A stretch of DNA of 29,054 bases from JADGGV01 sp035715725 (GTDB lineage: Bacteria; Gemmatimonadota; Gemmatimonadetes; Longimicrobiales; RSA9): assembly GCA_035715725.1 (NCBI GenBank), contig DASTKT010000208.1, positions 1 through 29,054 of the forward strand, written 5' to 3'. Below the pieces are notes generated by a model. It was given only the letters and a program-made list of their open reading frames with translations. It ran no database searches and was not told the DNA's origin. The position numbers were made by a program, and so were the translations under genes. Of this stretch, positions 22,899 through 29,054 are shown piece after piece (the stretch's first letter is position 1; each line of letters starts with the position of its first letter).

Positions 22899-23350
22899 TC
22901 GCGGACGCACCCGTTCTCCCCCTCGCCGGCCGCCCCGACCTCGCCGCCGAGGCCGACCGCCCGATCCTGTTCCCCAGGGGGCTCCTCGGCTTCCCCGAGT
23001 GCCGCGAGTTCCACCTCACCGCCACCGCGCGCCCCGGCTTCTTCTGGCTCCGCTCCCTCGAGCACCCGGCGCTCCGCTTCCTCCTCGTCGATCCGTTCCT
23101 CTACTTCGACGGCTACTCCGTCGAGCTCGCGGACCACGACGTCGGGGAGCTCGCCGCCGGCGACAGCTCCGAGATCGCGATCCTCGCCACGGTCACGCTC
23201 CCGCGCACCGCCGCCGACCGCTGCACCGCCAACCTGCAGGGCCCCATCGCCATCAACGCGCGGCGCCGCGTCGCCCGGCAGCTCGTGCTCCCCGACTCGA
23301 CGTTCGGGCTGCGCTGCCCGCTCGACCTGGCCCCCGCCGACGCCGCGTAG
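22895..23350 (+). CDS. fliW: FliW, flagellin assembly factor / CsrA antagonist
   Basis: A 151-residue protein with the FliW pattern: ILFPRGLLGFPECREFHLTA at about 24-43, WLRSLEHPALRFLLVDPFLY (51-70) and NLQGPIAINARRRVARQLVL (112-131). FliW binds flagellin and CsrA, releasing translation of flagellin mRNA when free flagellin falls. ATG 22895 overlaps the flgL stop (ATGA), giving an flgL-fliW pair. A csrA gene, very often next to fliW, is not found in this window. Confidence 0.94.
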   Translation: MIADAPVLPLAGRPDLAAEADRPILFPRGLLGFPECREFHLTATARPGFFWLRSLEHPALRFLLVDPFLYFDGYSVELADHDVGELAAGDSSEIAILATVTLPRTAADRCTANLQGPIAINARRRVARQLVLPDSTFGLRCPLDLAPADAA

Positions 23351-23405
23351 ACCGGCGGACGCGGCGTCACCCCGGCCGGCGGCGCGTCGCCGCGCCGGCG
23401 CAAGC

Positions 23406-23442
23406 AAACGGCCCGGGCGCCTTCGTGGTGCCCGGGCCGTTT
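23406..23442. terminator. Bidirectional terminator between fliW and the kinase-like gene
   Basis: AAACGGCCCGGGC and GCCCGGGCCGTTT form a perfect 13-bp inverted repeat with an 11-nt loop whose centre (GCC TTCGT GGT) extends the stem. The stem ends in A/T on both sides and lies between two convergent genes, so it can act in both directions. Confidence 0.8.
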
Positions 23443-23498
23443 CGCGTTCGCCTCACCGCGGCCCCCGCCCGCGAACCCCGCGGGCGACGCCGCCGTCC

Positions 23499-25304
23499 TC
23501 ACCCGCCGGCGCGCGCCACCGCCTCGTCCATCACCTCCAGCAGCACCTTGAAGTCGAGCGGCTTGCGCACCACCGGGCAGCCGGTCTCCCGCGTCGCCTG
23601 GTCGACCGACGCCAGCGACGGATCGCCCGTCATCACCACCGTCCGGCGCAGCACCTCCGGGAAATCCGCGCGCAGCCGGTTGAGCAGCCAGAAGCCGGTG
23701 CCGTCCCCGACCCGCAGGTCGGCGAGGACCAGGTGGAGCGGCTCCGCCGCGGTGATCCGCGCCAGCGCGCTCCGCCCGCTCCACGCCTCGCTCACGCGGT
23801 AGCCGACCCGCGCCAGCACGCGCCGCAGCACTTCCCGGCTCGAGGCGTCCTCGTCCACGACCAGCACGGACCGTTCGCGTGGCATCTCCAGCGGCACCGG
23901 ACGGAACGGCAGCTCCCGCGTCGCGGGCTCCAGCGGCAGCTCGAGCGCGAGCGTCGTTCCGCCGAGCGCCACCCGCTCCGCCCACAGCCGCCCGCCCGCC
24001 GCCTCCACCACCCGTCGCGCCGCCGCCAGCCCCAGCCCGAGCCGCCCCTCCCGCGTCGAGAAGAACGGCTCGAAGATCCGCCGGGCCGCGTCCGACGGGA
24101 GCCCCGAGCCGTTGTCGCGCACGCGGATCGCGACGCTCCCCGCTTGCTCCGTCGCCTCCACGTGGATCCGCGCGCCCGGCCGGCCCAGCACCGCCTCCCA
24201 CGCGTTCCCGAACAGCTCGTCCAGCACGTGGTCCAGCGCCGCGGCATCGACGTACACCGCCGGAAGCTCCGCCGGGATGTCGAGGCTCAGCTCGACCGGC
24301 ACCCGCGCCATCCGCTCCCGCCACCGCGCCGCCACCTCCGCGAGCGCCGCCCCGCACGACAGCGGCTCCGGCCGCGCCGCCACGTCCGTCGCGAAGCCGA
24401 GCAGCCCGCCCACCAGCCGCTCGATCCGCTCCACCTCCGCCGCGGCATCCGCCCCGCCGTCCGCCCGCCGCAGCGCCGCCGCCGCGCGCCGCACCGGCTC
24501 CTCCAGCGTCCGCGCCAGCTCCGTCACGAAGCGGCCGATCCCCGCCAGCCGCTCCGCCGCCGCGGCCGCGTCCCGCGCATCGTGCTCCGCGCTCGCATCG
24601 CGCCCCGCCACCAGCGCGCCGATCACCGCGCCCGTGCGCGGATCGCGGCTCGGCAGCGCGAACGTCTCCACCGGGAACCGCGCCCCGTCCGCGCGGCCGT
24701 GCCACAGCACGCCCGCCCACGAGGCGCCCGATTCGACGTGAGCCCGCAGCGCCCCGAACGCGTGCTCGTTCTCCGGCGTCGCATCCAGCAGTAGCACGAA
24801 TTCCTGCCCCAGCCAGTCCGCGTCCGCATGCCAGTGCGTGCGCGCCAGCCCGACCGAGAAGCGGATTCGCGCCTCGGCATCGAGGATCGCCACGAATTGG
24901 CCGGGAAGGTTCTGCAGCAGGGGGGCCAGACGCACCAGCTCGGGCCGGAGCGGTTCCTCCGCGCCCGTCGGAACCAGGAACGCGTACGCGGTCTCCTCCT
25001 CCGCGCCGCCCGGGAGCGCCCGCGCCCGGATCTCCACCCGCCGCGTCAGGCCGTCCCCGCGCCGGATCGAGACCCGCCACGCCTGCGGCCGATCCCGGAA
25101 CACCTCCAGAAAACAGCTCTTCGTCTGCTCCCGGTCCTCCGGCGCCACGCACGCCAGCAGCGGCGTGTCCACCAGCTCGTCGCGGCGACGCTGCAACGCC
25201 GACGTCGCCTCCCGGTTGCAGCTCCGGATCCGGCCGGCCCGGTCCACCGTCACCGCGGCGACCGGACACTCCTCGAAGAATGGCTGGAACGCTTCCTTCC
25301 GCAT
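23499..25304 (-). CDS. PAS-PAS hybrid kinase-like protein with degenerate H-box and receiver
   Basis: A 601-residue cytoplasmic protein with no membrane helix. Residues about 5-112 and 125-238 are PAS-like (ECPVAAVTVDRAGRIRSCNR; FVAILDAEARIRFSVGLART). Residues about 250-310 occupy the HisKA position, but the H-box reads FVTELARTLEEPV, with Arg265 (CGG) where the phospho-accepting His belongs. The HATPase domain looks intact: N-box ELFGNAWEA with N367, DNGSGLP at 397-403, and FEPFFSTREGRLGLGLAAAR. The C-terminal receiver (about 478-597) keeps acidic residues D484/D486, D529 and K581. It may act by binding partners, as an ATP-dependent sensor, or through its receiver, phosphorylated by another kinase. 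The ATG at 25304 is chosen because the first PAS follows. The frame is open further upstream without homology. It may connect to the sigma-54 activator, but this is inference. Confidence 0.85.
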   Translation of the reverse strand: MRKEAFQPFFEECPVAAVTVDRAGRIRSCNREATSALQRRRDELVDTPLLACVAPEDREQTKSCFLEVFRDRPQAWRVSIRRGDGLTRRVEIRARALPGGAEEETAYAFLVPTGAEEPLRPELVRLAPLLQNLPGQFVAILDAEARIRFSVGLARTHWHADADWLGQEFVLLLDATPENEHAFGALRAHVESGASWAGVLWHGRADGARFPVETFALPSRDPRTGAVIGALVAGRDASAEHDARDAAAAAERLAGIGRFVTELARTLEEPVRRAAAALRRADGGADAAAEVERIERLVGGLLGFATDVAARPEPLSCGAALAEVAARWRERMARVPVELSLDIPAELPAVYVDAAALDHVLDELFGNAWEAVLGRPGARIHVEATEQAGSVAIRVRDNGSGLPSDAARRIFEPFFSTREGRLGLGLAAARRVVEAAGGRLWAERVALGGTTLALELPLEPATRELPFRPVPLEMPRERSVLVVDEDASSREVLRRVLARVGYRVSEAWSGRSALARITAAEPLHLVLADLRVGDGTGFWLLNRLRADFPEVLRRTVVMTGDPSLASVDQATRETGCPVVRKPLDFKVLLEVMDEAVARAGG

Positions 25305-25356
25305 ACCGAGACCGCCGCCGGATCCGGCGTGCGCCGAAGCGGCGCGCTGCTCACGG

Positions 25357-25370
25357 TCCGGGTACCCGGA
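25357..25370. promoter_or_regulatory. 14-bp perfect palindrome upstream of the kinase-like gene
   Basis: TCCGGGTACCCGGA reads the same on both strands and lies 53 bp before the ATG at 25304, in the 95-bp gap. It could be an operator or a small hairpin. No T run follows. Confidence 0.35.
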
Positions 25371-25399
25371 ATATCGTCGTTCGCGCCGGCAGACTTGAG

Positions 25400-26659
25400 C
25401 TATCCGCCGCAGCGCTCCACGCCCAGCCTCGCCCGCGCCGACGACGTCAGCCGCACCTCCACCCCGTCCACTCCCCGCAGCACCACCGGCGTCCCCGCCG
25501 CCAGCCGCCGCGAGACCCCCGCGAGCAGCTCCGCACCGCTCCCCGCCCCCTCCAGCGACGGCCGCATCACCACCCGGAACGCCGAGCCGCGCGACGTCGC
25601 CCCCAGTACCACCGCGCAGTCCGCGACGCCGCTCCCGCCGCCGAAGCCGCCATCCCACCGCCGCGACGAGCCCGCCCCGCCCGGCGGCGAGGATCCGCCC
25701 GGCCACCCGCCCGACCACCCGCCCGGATACCCGCCCGGGTACCCGCCGTACGGGGCGTACCCGTACCCATATCCGTACCCGCCGAAGGCCGCATACGGAT
25801 CCGCCGGATAGTCCGGCGGCTCGCGCGACGGCGCCTCGTCCGGGTGGAAGCGCCGCTCGAACCGGTGCGGCACCGGATACGGCGCCGGGTTCGGATAGGG
25901 GTACGCATACGGATCCGCCGACGGGAACGGCAGATACCCCGGCGGCAACGCACCCCGCGCAGCGAAGGCGCCGAACGGGCTGAACCGGTTGAAGGCGCCG
26001 AAGCAGTCGAAGCGCCCGAAGCGGTCGAACCGGTCGAAGCGGCCGAATCGGTTGAAGCCGTCGAATCGGTTGAAGCCGTCGAATCGGCTGCAGGGGTCGA
26101 ACCGGCCGAAGCCGTCGAACCCGCCGCAGCGCCGCGCCCGGTCCCGACCCCGAGCCCCGCGGAAGAAATCAGCCGCGCCGTTGGACAGGCAGAACGCGCT
26201 CGAGCCGAACGACGGATCGCCGCCGATGCCGTCCGCGGCCCATGACGCGGCCCCCGATCCGTCCCACGCATCCCGCGCGTCCCACGCCGCCGCGTCCCAC
26301 GCCGCCGCGCCGCGCGCCGGCCGTCCCGCTCCCCGCCCCGCGTCCCCGCTCCAGGCGTCCGCCGGCACCGACGGCCACCCCTCGCGCCTCGCTTCCAGCC
26401 ACGCCCGGCGCTCCTCGTGCCACCGCTCGATCGCCTCCCGGCGCGCCTCCATCGGGTCGATCGCCTCCTCGTCGGGGCCGCCGTCCCAGGCCGGCGCCCC
26501 CTGCGCGCCGGGCGCGCCCCGCACGTCCGTGCCGGCCGGCGCCGCGCGCGGCCCGCCCGCCCGCCGCGCGCCCGCGCGCTGCGCCACGAGCGGCGCCGCC
26601 ACGCACGCCAGCGCGAGCAGCGGCGCCCCCGCGACGACTACGCTCCACCTCCGTCGCAT
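25400..26659 (-). CDS. Secreted low-complexity protein with Phe-Asp triplet repeats
   Basis: A 419-residue protein that I do not recognise. Residues 1-28 look like a signal peptide (RRR, then VVVAGAPLLALACVAAPLVA). Residues 60-130 are charged and Trp/Ala-rich. Residues about 181-232 are a run of F-[DNG]-[RG] triplets (FDGFGRFDP, FDGFNR repeated, FGRFDRFDRFGRFDC). Residues about 240-325 are rich in Tyr, Pro and Gly (YAYPYPNPAPYP; GYGYGYAPYGGYPGGYPGG). The C-terminal 75 residues (from CAVVLGATSRG) look like a small folded domain. The start at 26659 has GGAGG 5 nt upstream. Another ATG at 26671 is possible. The open frame and the exportable N-terminus support a real gene, while the middle is repeat-driven. 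An outer-surface or matrix role would suit such composition but is unproven. Confidence 0.68.
   Translation of the reverse strand: MRRRWSVVVAGAPLLALACVAAPLVAQRAGARRAGGPRAAPAGTDVRGAPGAQGAPAWDGGPDEEAIDPMEARREAIERWHEERRAWLEARREGWPSVPADAWSGDAGRGAGRPARGAAAWDAAAWDARDAWDGSGAASWAADGIGGDPSFGSSAFCLSNGAADFFRGARGRDRARRCGGFDGFGRFDPCSRFDGFNRFDGFNRFGRFDRFDRFGRFDCFGAFNRFSPFGAFAARGALPPGYLPFPSADPYAYPYPNPAPYPVPHRFERRFHPDEAPSREPPDYPADPYAAFGGYGYGYGYAPYGGYPGGYPGGWSGGWPGGSSPPGGAGSSRRWDGGFGGGSGVADCAVVLGATSRGSAFRVVMRPSLEGAGSGAELLAGVSRRLAAGTPVVLRGVDGVEVRLTSSARARLGVERCGG
25964..26119. repeat. 9-bp period repeat tract encoding the F-[DN]-[RG] triplets
   Basis: The plus strand shows a degenerate 9-bp period (CGGTCGAAG-like units) through this stretch. 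A perfect 18-bp double unit occurs twice in tandem at 26045-26062 and 26063-26080. The period is a multiple of three, so copy-number change keeps the reading frame and only lengthens or shortens the triplet run. Confidence 0.8.
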
Positions 26660-26838
26660 GCCGTCCTCCATCCAAGCCTCGCCTCGGCTACGTCCCGCGC
26701 GACCCCACCCCCTGAGGATCGTTCGGCCGACCGCCGCGCTGAAGCGCCCACGCCCCGCCACCCCTCTCCGACGCCACGAAAGCGGCCCCGGCATGCCGCC
26801 GAAGCCGCTCTCGCACCGGCCGCCGTGGCCCCGACCGC

Positions 26839-27000
26839 TCAGCGCCGCGGCGCCGAGCTGCGGATCAGCATCACGCCGAGCGCCGCGATCCCGATCGCGA
26901 CGAACGCCATCGTGGTCCCTGACCAATCGCCGAGCAGCACGTGCTTCGCGCCGGCCATGACGCTCATGGCCGCGCGGTATCCGCCGCGCACCAGCTCCAT
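26839..27000 (-). CDS. Small membrane protein, 53 residues, function unknown
   Basis: MELVRGGYRAAMSVMAGAKH leads to one hydrophobic helix (about 31-47, TTMAFVAIGIAALGVML) and a short basic end (IRSSAPRR), so the C-terminus is probably cytoplasmic. AGGAG lies 6 nt before the ATG at 27000, and a promoter-like pair lies just upstream, both favouring a real gene. I do not recognise a family. It has no Glu at the position expected of Flp pilins. It is followed by 179 bp holding a GC-rich inverted repeat (AGCGGC/GCCGCT, about 26790-26818). Confidence 0.55.
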   Translation of the reverse strand: MELVRGGYRAAMSVMAGAKHVLLGDWSGTTMAFVAIGIAALGVMLIRSSAPRR

Positions 27001-27028
27001 GACTCGCTCCTGTCGGATTAGCGGCCTC

Positions 27029-27058
27029 ATGATCGCCCCGCCGCCACCCGCAGGTCAA
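27029..27058 (-). promoter_or_regulatory. Possible sigma-70-type promoter of the small membrane protein
   Basis: Minus strand TTGACC (27058-27053), an 18-nt spacer, then GATCAT (27034-27029): 5 of 6 and 4 of 6 consensus matches. Transcription would begin near 27022, about 22 nt before the ATG. The -35 lies inside the first copy of the 30-bp direct repeat. Confidence 0.35.
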
Positions 27059-27113
27059 GTCCGCCAGGCGTTTCCGCCGCCAACAGGTCAAGTCCGCCAG
27101 GCGTTCCCGCCGC
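27051..27113. repeat. Two direct repeats of 30 bp
   Basis: Copies at 27051-27080 and 27084-27113, beginning CAGGTCAAGTCCGCCAGGCG, differ at one base and are separated by CAA (33-bp period). A second short repeat CCGGTGCACCGCCGCAC follows at 27115-27131 and 27139-27155, with a degenerate third copy to 27169. Confidence 0.85.
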
Positions 27114-27369
27114 ACCGGTGCACCGCCGCACCGCCGACCCGGTGCACCGCCGCACCCGTGCAACGCCGCGCCGCCAGCGCCGTCACCGACGCTACCGCCG
27201 CCCCGCCCGCGACCGCCGACGGCCCGACCGGCACCCCGGTTCGGCGTACCGCAGGCCGCGCCCACCCGCGAGCGCCACCCGAAGTCGGCACCCGCCCCTG
27301 GATCCACACGGCCGCAACGCTTTTCCCGCAACCCACCACCACCGCCGGAAACGACCGTGAGCGCCGGAT

Positions 27370-27397
27370 TAAAGTCCTCCGCGCCGCGTGCCGACAA
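27370..27397 (+). promoter_or_regulatory. Sigma-28-like promoter in the intergenic region
   Basis: TAAAGTCC-N12-GCCGACAA matches the flagellar sigma-28 consensus TAAAGTTT-N11-GCCGATAA at 6 of 8 and 7 of 8 positions, with one extra spacer base, the same spacing as the candidate before flgL. No annotated gene begins just downstream. A terminator-like palindrome with TCTTTT lies about 75-95 nt further on. Confidence 0.35.
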
Positions 27398-27752
27398 TAC
27401 ACGCACAACATGGTCGTCACGGCGAGCGGGAACTCCGGGGAGAGCGCCGTGGCAAGGCGGGCGGTCGTCAGCAGTAAGGCGGCCGCCTCGTCTTTTGTAC
27501 GTACCCGATCGCCGCCGCCCGCCGTAACCGCGCCCGCCGGCACGGCCGGCCGCGGCGCCCCGTGGACGCCCGCCCCCGCGCCCACGGGACACCGAAGCTC
27601 CCCCGGGACTCCGATCCGCTGACCGGCGCGCCCCCCGACACTCTCCATCCTGCTGACCCGCGCCGCCCGACCCCGAGCACTATCGGCCCGCTGTCCATCC
27701 GACCGTCGAGCGCCCGCATCACCATCGGCGACCGCATTTTGGCCGGTATCCA

Positions 27753-27781
27753 TTGCCGTATTCGACCGCGCGCTCTAGAAT
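27753..27781 (+). promoter_or_regulatory. Sigma-70-type promoter of the SusC-like gene
   Basis: TTGCCG (27753-27758), a 17-nt spacer, then TAGAAT (27776-27781): 4 of 6 and 5 of 6 consensus matches at ideal spacing in otherwise GC-rich DNA. The predicted start near 27788 leaves a leader of about 210 nt before the ATG at 27996. Confidence 0.55.
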
Positions 27782-27995
27782 GCGCACTATCTCACCGATG
27801 GCAGGACACGATGAGCGGGCCAGGGCCGACGATGGCGACCTGATTCGCGCCACCTCGCCAGTTCCCGTTCATGCTCGACTCTCGCCCCGATGTCGGGGGC
27901 GCTGCGGCGCCGTTCCGGGCGTCCCACCACCACCGGTGTGGACGGTCCGCGGAGCGGCGGCCATCCCAACCACATCCGTTGGAGAGGCGTGCGAT

Positions 27996-29054
27996 ATGAG
28001 TCCCCCGAGAGTCCTCCGCCCGATAGCGCTCGCGGCCATCCTTTCCGCCGTTGTGGCGGGTTCGGCCGTCGCGCAGCAAACCATGGTCACCGGCCGGGTG
28101 ACCGACGCCACCACCGGCCAGCCGGTATCCGCCGCCCAGGTCGTCCTGGTCGGCACGAACCTCGGCGCCCAGACGAACAGTGAAGGCGTGTTCACGCTCC
28201 GGGGCGTCGCGCCCGGCTCCGTCACCGTGCGCGCGCTGCGGATCGGCTTCACCGAGCAGAGCCAGCAGCTCACGGTGGTCGCCGGGCAGGCGGCGACGGC
28301 CAACTTCGCGCTGCGGCCGGCGCCGGTCACGCTGGCGCCGATCGTGACCACCGCCACCGGCGAGCAGCGGCGCATCGAGGTCGGCAACGCGATCGCGCAG
28401 GTCAACGCGGCGCAGGTCACACGGACGCGCGCCGTCTCCGACATGGCCGACCTCCTCACCTCGCGCGCCGCGGGCGTGGCGGTGATCCCGGGCACGCAGA
28501 CGGGCGCCGGCGTGCGCGTCCGCATCCGCGGGCTCAGCTCGCTCTCGCTGAGCAACAACCCGATCTACGTGATCGACGGGATCCGCGTCGAGGGTACCAG
28601 CGGGTCGCTCTCGGACGACATCAGCGTCGGCGGCACCACGCCAGCCCGCATCAACGACATCAACCCGGAGGAGATCGAGTCGATCGAGGTCGTGCGCGGC
28701 CCCTCCGCCTCCACCCTCTACGGCACGGACGCCGCGAACGGCGTGATCGTCATCACGACGAAGCGCGGCGTCGCCGGTCGCCCGCAGTGGTCGTACTTCA
28801 CGGAGCAGACCGCGATCTCCGATCGGAACGACTATCCGACCGCGTACTGGGGCTGGCGCACCGGCACGACCTCGTCGACGACGTCGAGCCGCACGAACAC
28901 CGTGCAGTGCTACCTCTTCCAGGTTTCGGCCGGCGTCTGCGCGCAGGACAGCGTGACGAGCTACAACCTGACGAAGGATCCCGAGGCCACGCCCTTCGGC
29001 GTCGGCTACCGCCAGCAGCACGGGCTCCAGCTCAAGGGCGGCTCCGAGGCCATC
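27996..29054 (+). CDS. SusC/RagA-like TonB-dependent outer membrane receptor (3' end outside window)
   Basis: The first 353 codons are visible and the barrel runs off the right edge. Residues 1-26 are a signal peptide (ALAAILSAVVAGSAVAQ). Residues about 30-107 are a carboxypeptidase-regulatory-like domain (TGRVTDATTGQPVSAAQVVL; FTLRGVAPGSVTVRALRIGF). Residues about 125-258 are the TonB plug with the SusC signature motifs VRIRGLSSLSLSNNPIYVID, IESIEVVRGPSASTLYGTDA and ANGVIVITTKRG. Such receptors take up oligosaccharides, peptides or other large substrates, usually with a SusD lipoprotein encoded downstream, which would lie outside the window. GGAGAGG precedes the ATG at 27996. The substrate cannot be told from this part. 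Confidence 0.93.
   Translation, partial: MSPPRVLRPIALAAILSAVVAGSAVAQQTMVTGRVTDATTGQPVSAAQVVLVGTNLGAQTNSEGVFTLRGVAPGSVTVRALRIGFTEQSQQLTVVAGQAATANFALRPAPVTLAPIVTTATGEQRRIEVGNAIAQVNAAQVTRTRAVSDMADLLTSRAAGVAVIPGTQTGAGVRVRIRGLSSLSLSNNPIYVIDGIRVEGTSGSLSDDISVGGTTPARINDINPEEIESIEVVRGPSASTLYGTDAANGVIVITTKRGVAGRPQWSYFTEQTAISDRNDYPTAYWGWRTGTTSSTTSSRTNTVQCYLFQVSAGVCAQDSVTSYNLTKDPEATPFGVGYRQQHGLQLKGGSEAI

Larger units (their letters stand above)
27001..27995. other. Intergenic region of about 1 kb before the SusC-like gene
   Basis: No convincing protein gene: open frames here are Arg/Pro/Ala-rich and lack domain-like sequence. It contains two direct repeats with a 33-bp period (27051-27113), further 17-bp GC-rich repeats (27115-27169), a sigma-28-like promoter (27370-27397), a short palindrome followed by TCTTTT (27477-27496), and a sigma-70-type promoter (27753-27781). 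The remainder, including a 5' leader of about 210 nt before the receptor gene, shows nothing clear. Confidence 0.6.

Noticed and set aside
23351..23498. A csrA gene after fliW
   Set aside because: The 148-bp gap holds only the terminator and is too short for csrA plus signals. No CsrA-like sequence was found on either strand.
25731..25744. Second copy of the CGGGTACCCG palindrome
   Set aside because: It lies inside the Gly-Tyr-Pro-Gly coding repeat and is explained by that repeat.
25964..26119. CRISPR array
   Set aside because: The period is 9 bp with no spacers and lies in a reading frame. It is a coding tandem repeat.
23879..26245. A 788-codon plus-strand frame, Pro/Arg/Ala-rich
   Set aside because: It is antisense to the kinase-like and repeat protein genes, of extreme composition and without start-site support.
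27051..27169. CRISPR-like direct repeats
   Set aside because: Only two 30-bp copies with a 3-bp spacer, plus unrelated short repeats.
27400..27480. Cyclic di-GMP or cobalamin riboswitch in the intergenic region
   Set aside because: Short resemblances (CACGCACA and GC-rich loops) do not extend to the conserved cores of either class.
27088..27753. A 221-codon minus-strand frame in the intergenic region
   Set aside because: Its composition follows the GC-rich repeats, no ribosome site or domain is visible, and it runs through the direct repeats.

Overview
This is a very GC-rich window dominated by one flagellar biosynthesis locus, with the start of a SusC/RagA-type TonB-dependent receptor at its right edge. 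The combination of very high GC, a compact single-block flagellar cluster with FlhF/FlhG and sigma-54 control, and a SusC-like receptor of Bacteroidota/Gemmatimonadota style points to a Gemmatimonadota bacterium. That is an inference from gene content, not a database match. No RNA genes, insertion sequences or CRISPR arrays were seen.

Positions 1-20173 (minus strand, read right to left) hold flgB, flgC, a small unknown gene, fliE, fliF, fliG, fliH, fliI, fliJ, a MotE/MgtE_N-like gene, fliK, flgD, flgE, fliL, a fliM-fliN fusion, a fliO-fliP fusion, fliQ, fliR, flhB, flhA, flhF and flhG, the last cut by the window edge. Most neighbours overlap by 4-14 nt or are 1-18 nt apart, so they are translationally coupled. 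The one large break (8988-9329, between flgE and fliL) carries two strong inverted repeats and probably splits the block into a rod/MS-ring/hook unit and a switch/export unit. The block begins behind a good sigma-54 promoter (20221-20236) with a candidate upstream activator palindrome (20292-20303). The next gene upstream encodes an NtrC-type sigma-54 activator (20446-21879) that very likely drives it.

Positions 22020-23350 (plus strand) hold flgL and fliW, divergent from the activator, without flgK, csrA or flagellin nearby. A 13-bp bidirectional terminator follows. Positions 23499-27000 (minus strand) hold a PAS-PAS hybrid histidine-kinase-like protein that lacks the phospho-accepting histidine, a secreted protein with an F-[DNG]-[RG] triplet repeat and Tyr/Pro/Gly-rich tail, and a 53-residue membrane protein. 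A repeat-bearing intergenic stretch of about 1 kb follows, then a sigma-70-type promoter and the SusC-like receptor (27996 to the edge).

The most unusual points are: (1) a FliK hook-length protein with a peptidase M15 domain, metal and catalytic residues intact, inserted between its Ala/Pro-rich N-terminus and its C-terminal FliK domain, suggesting a peptidoglycan hydrolase delivered by the flagellar export system; (2) FliM and FliN in one reading frame with a plausible internal ribosome start for free FliN; (3) FliO and FliP in one reading frame, joined across an 8-bp tandem repeat; (4) a FlhG whose P-loop lysine is alanine; (5) the kinase without its histidine; (6) the Phe/Asp-repeat secreted protein. 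Points 2 and 3 could in principle reflect sequence errors and deserve checking.
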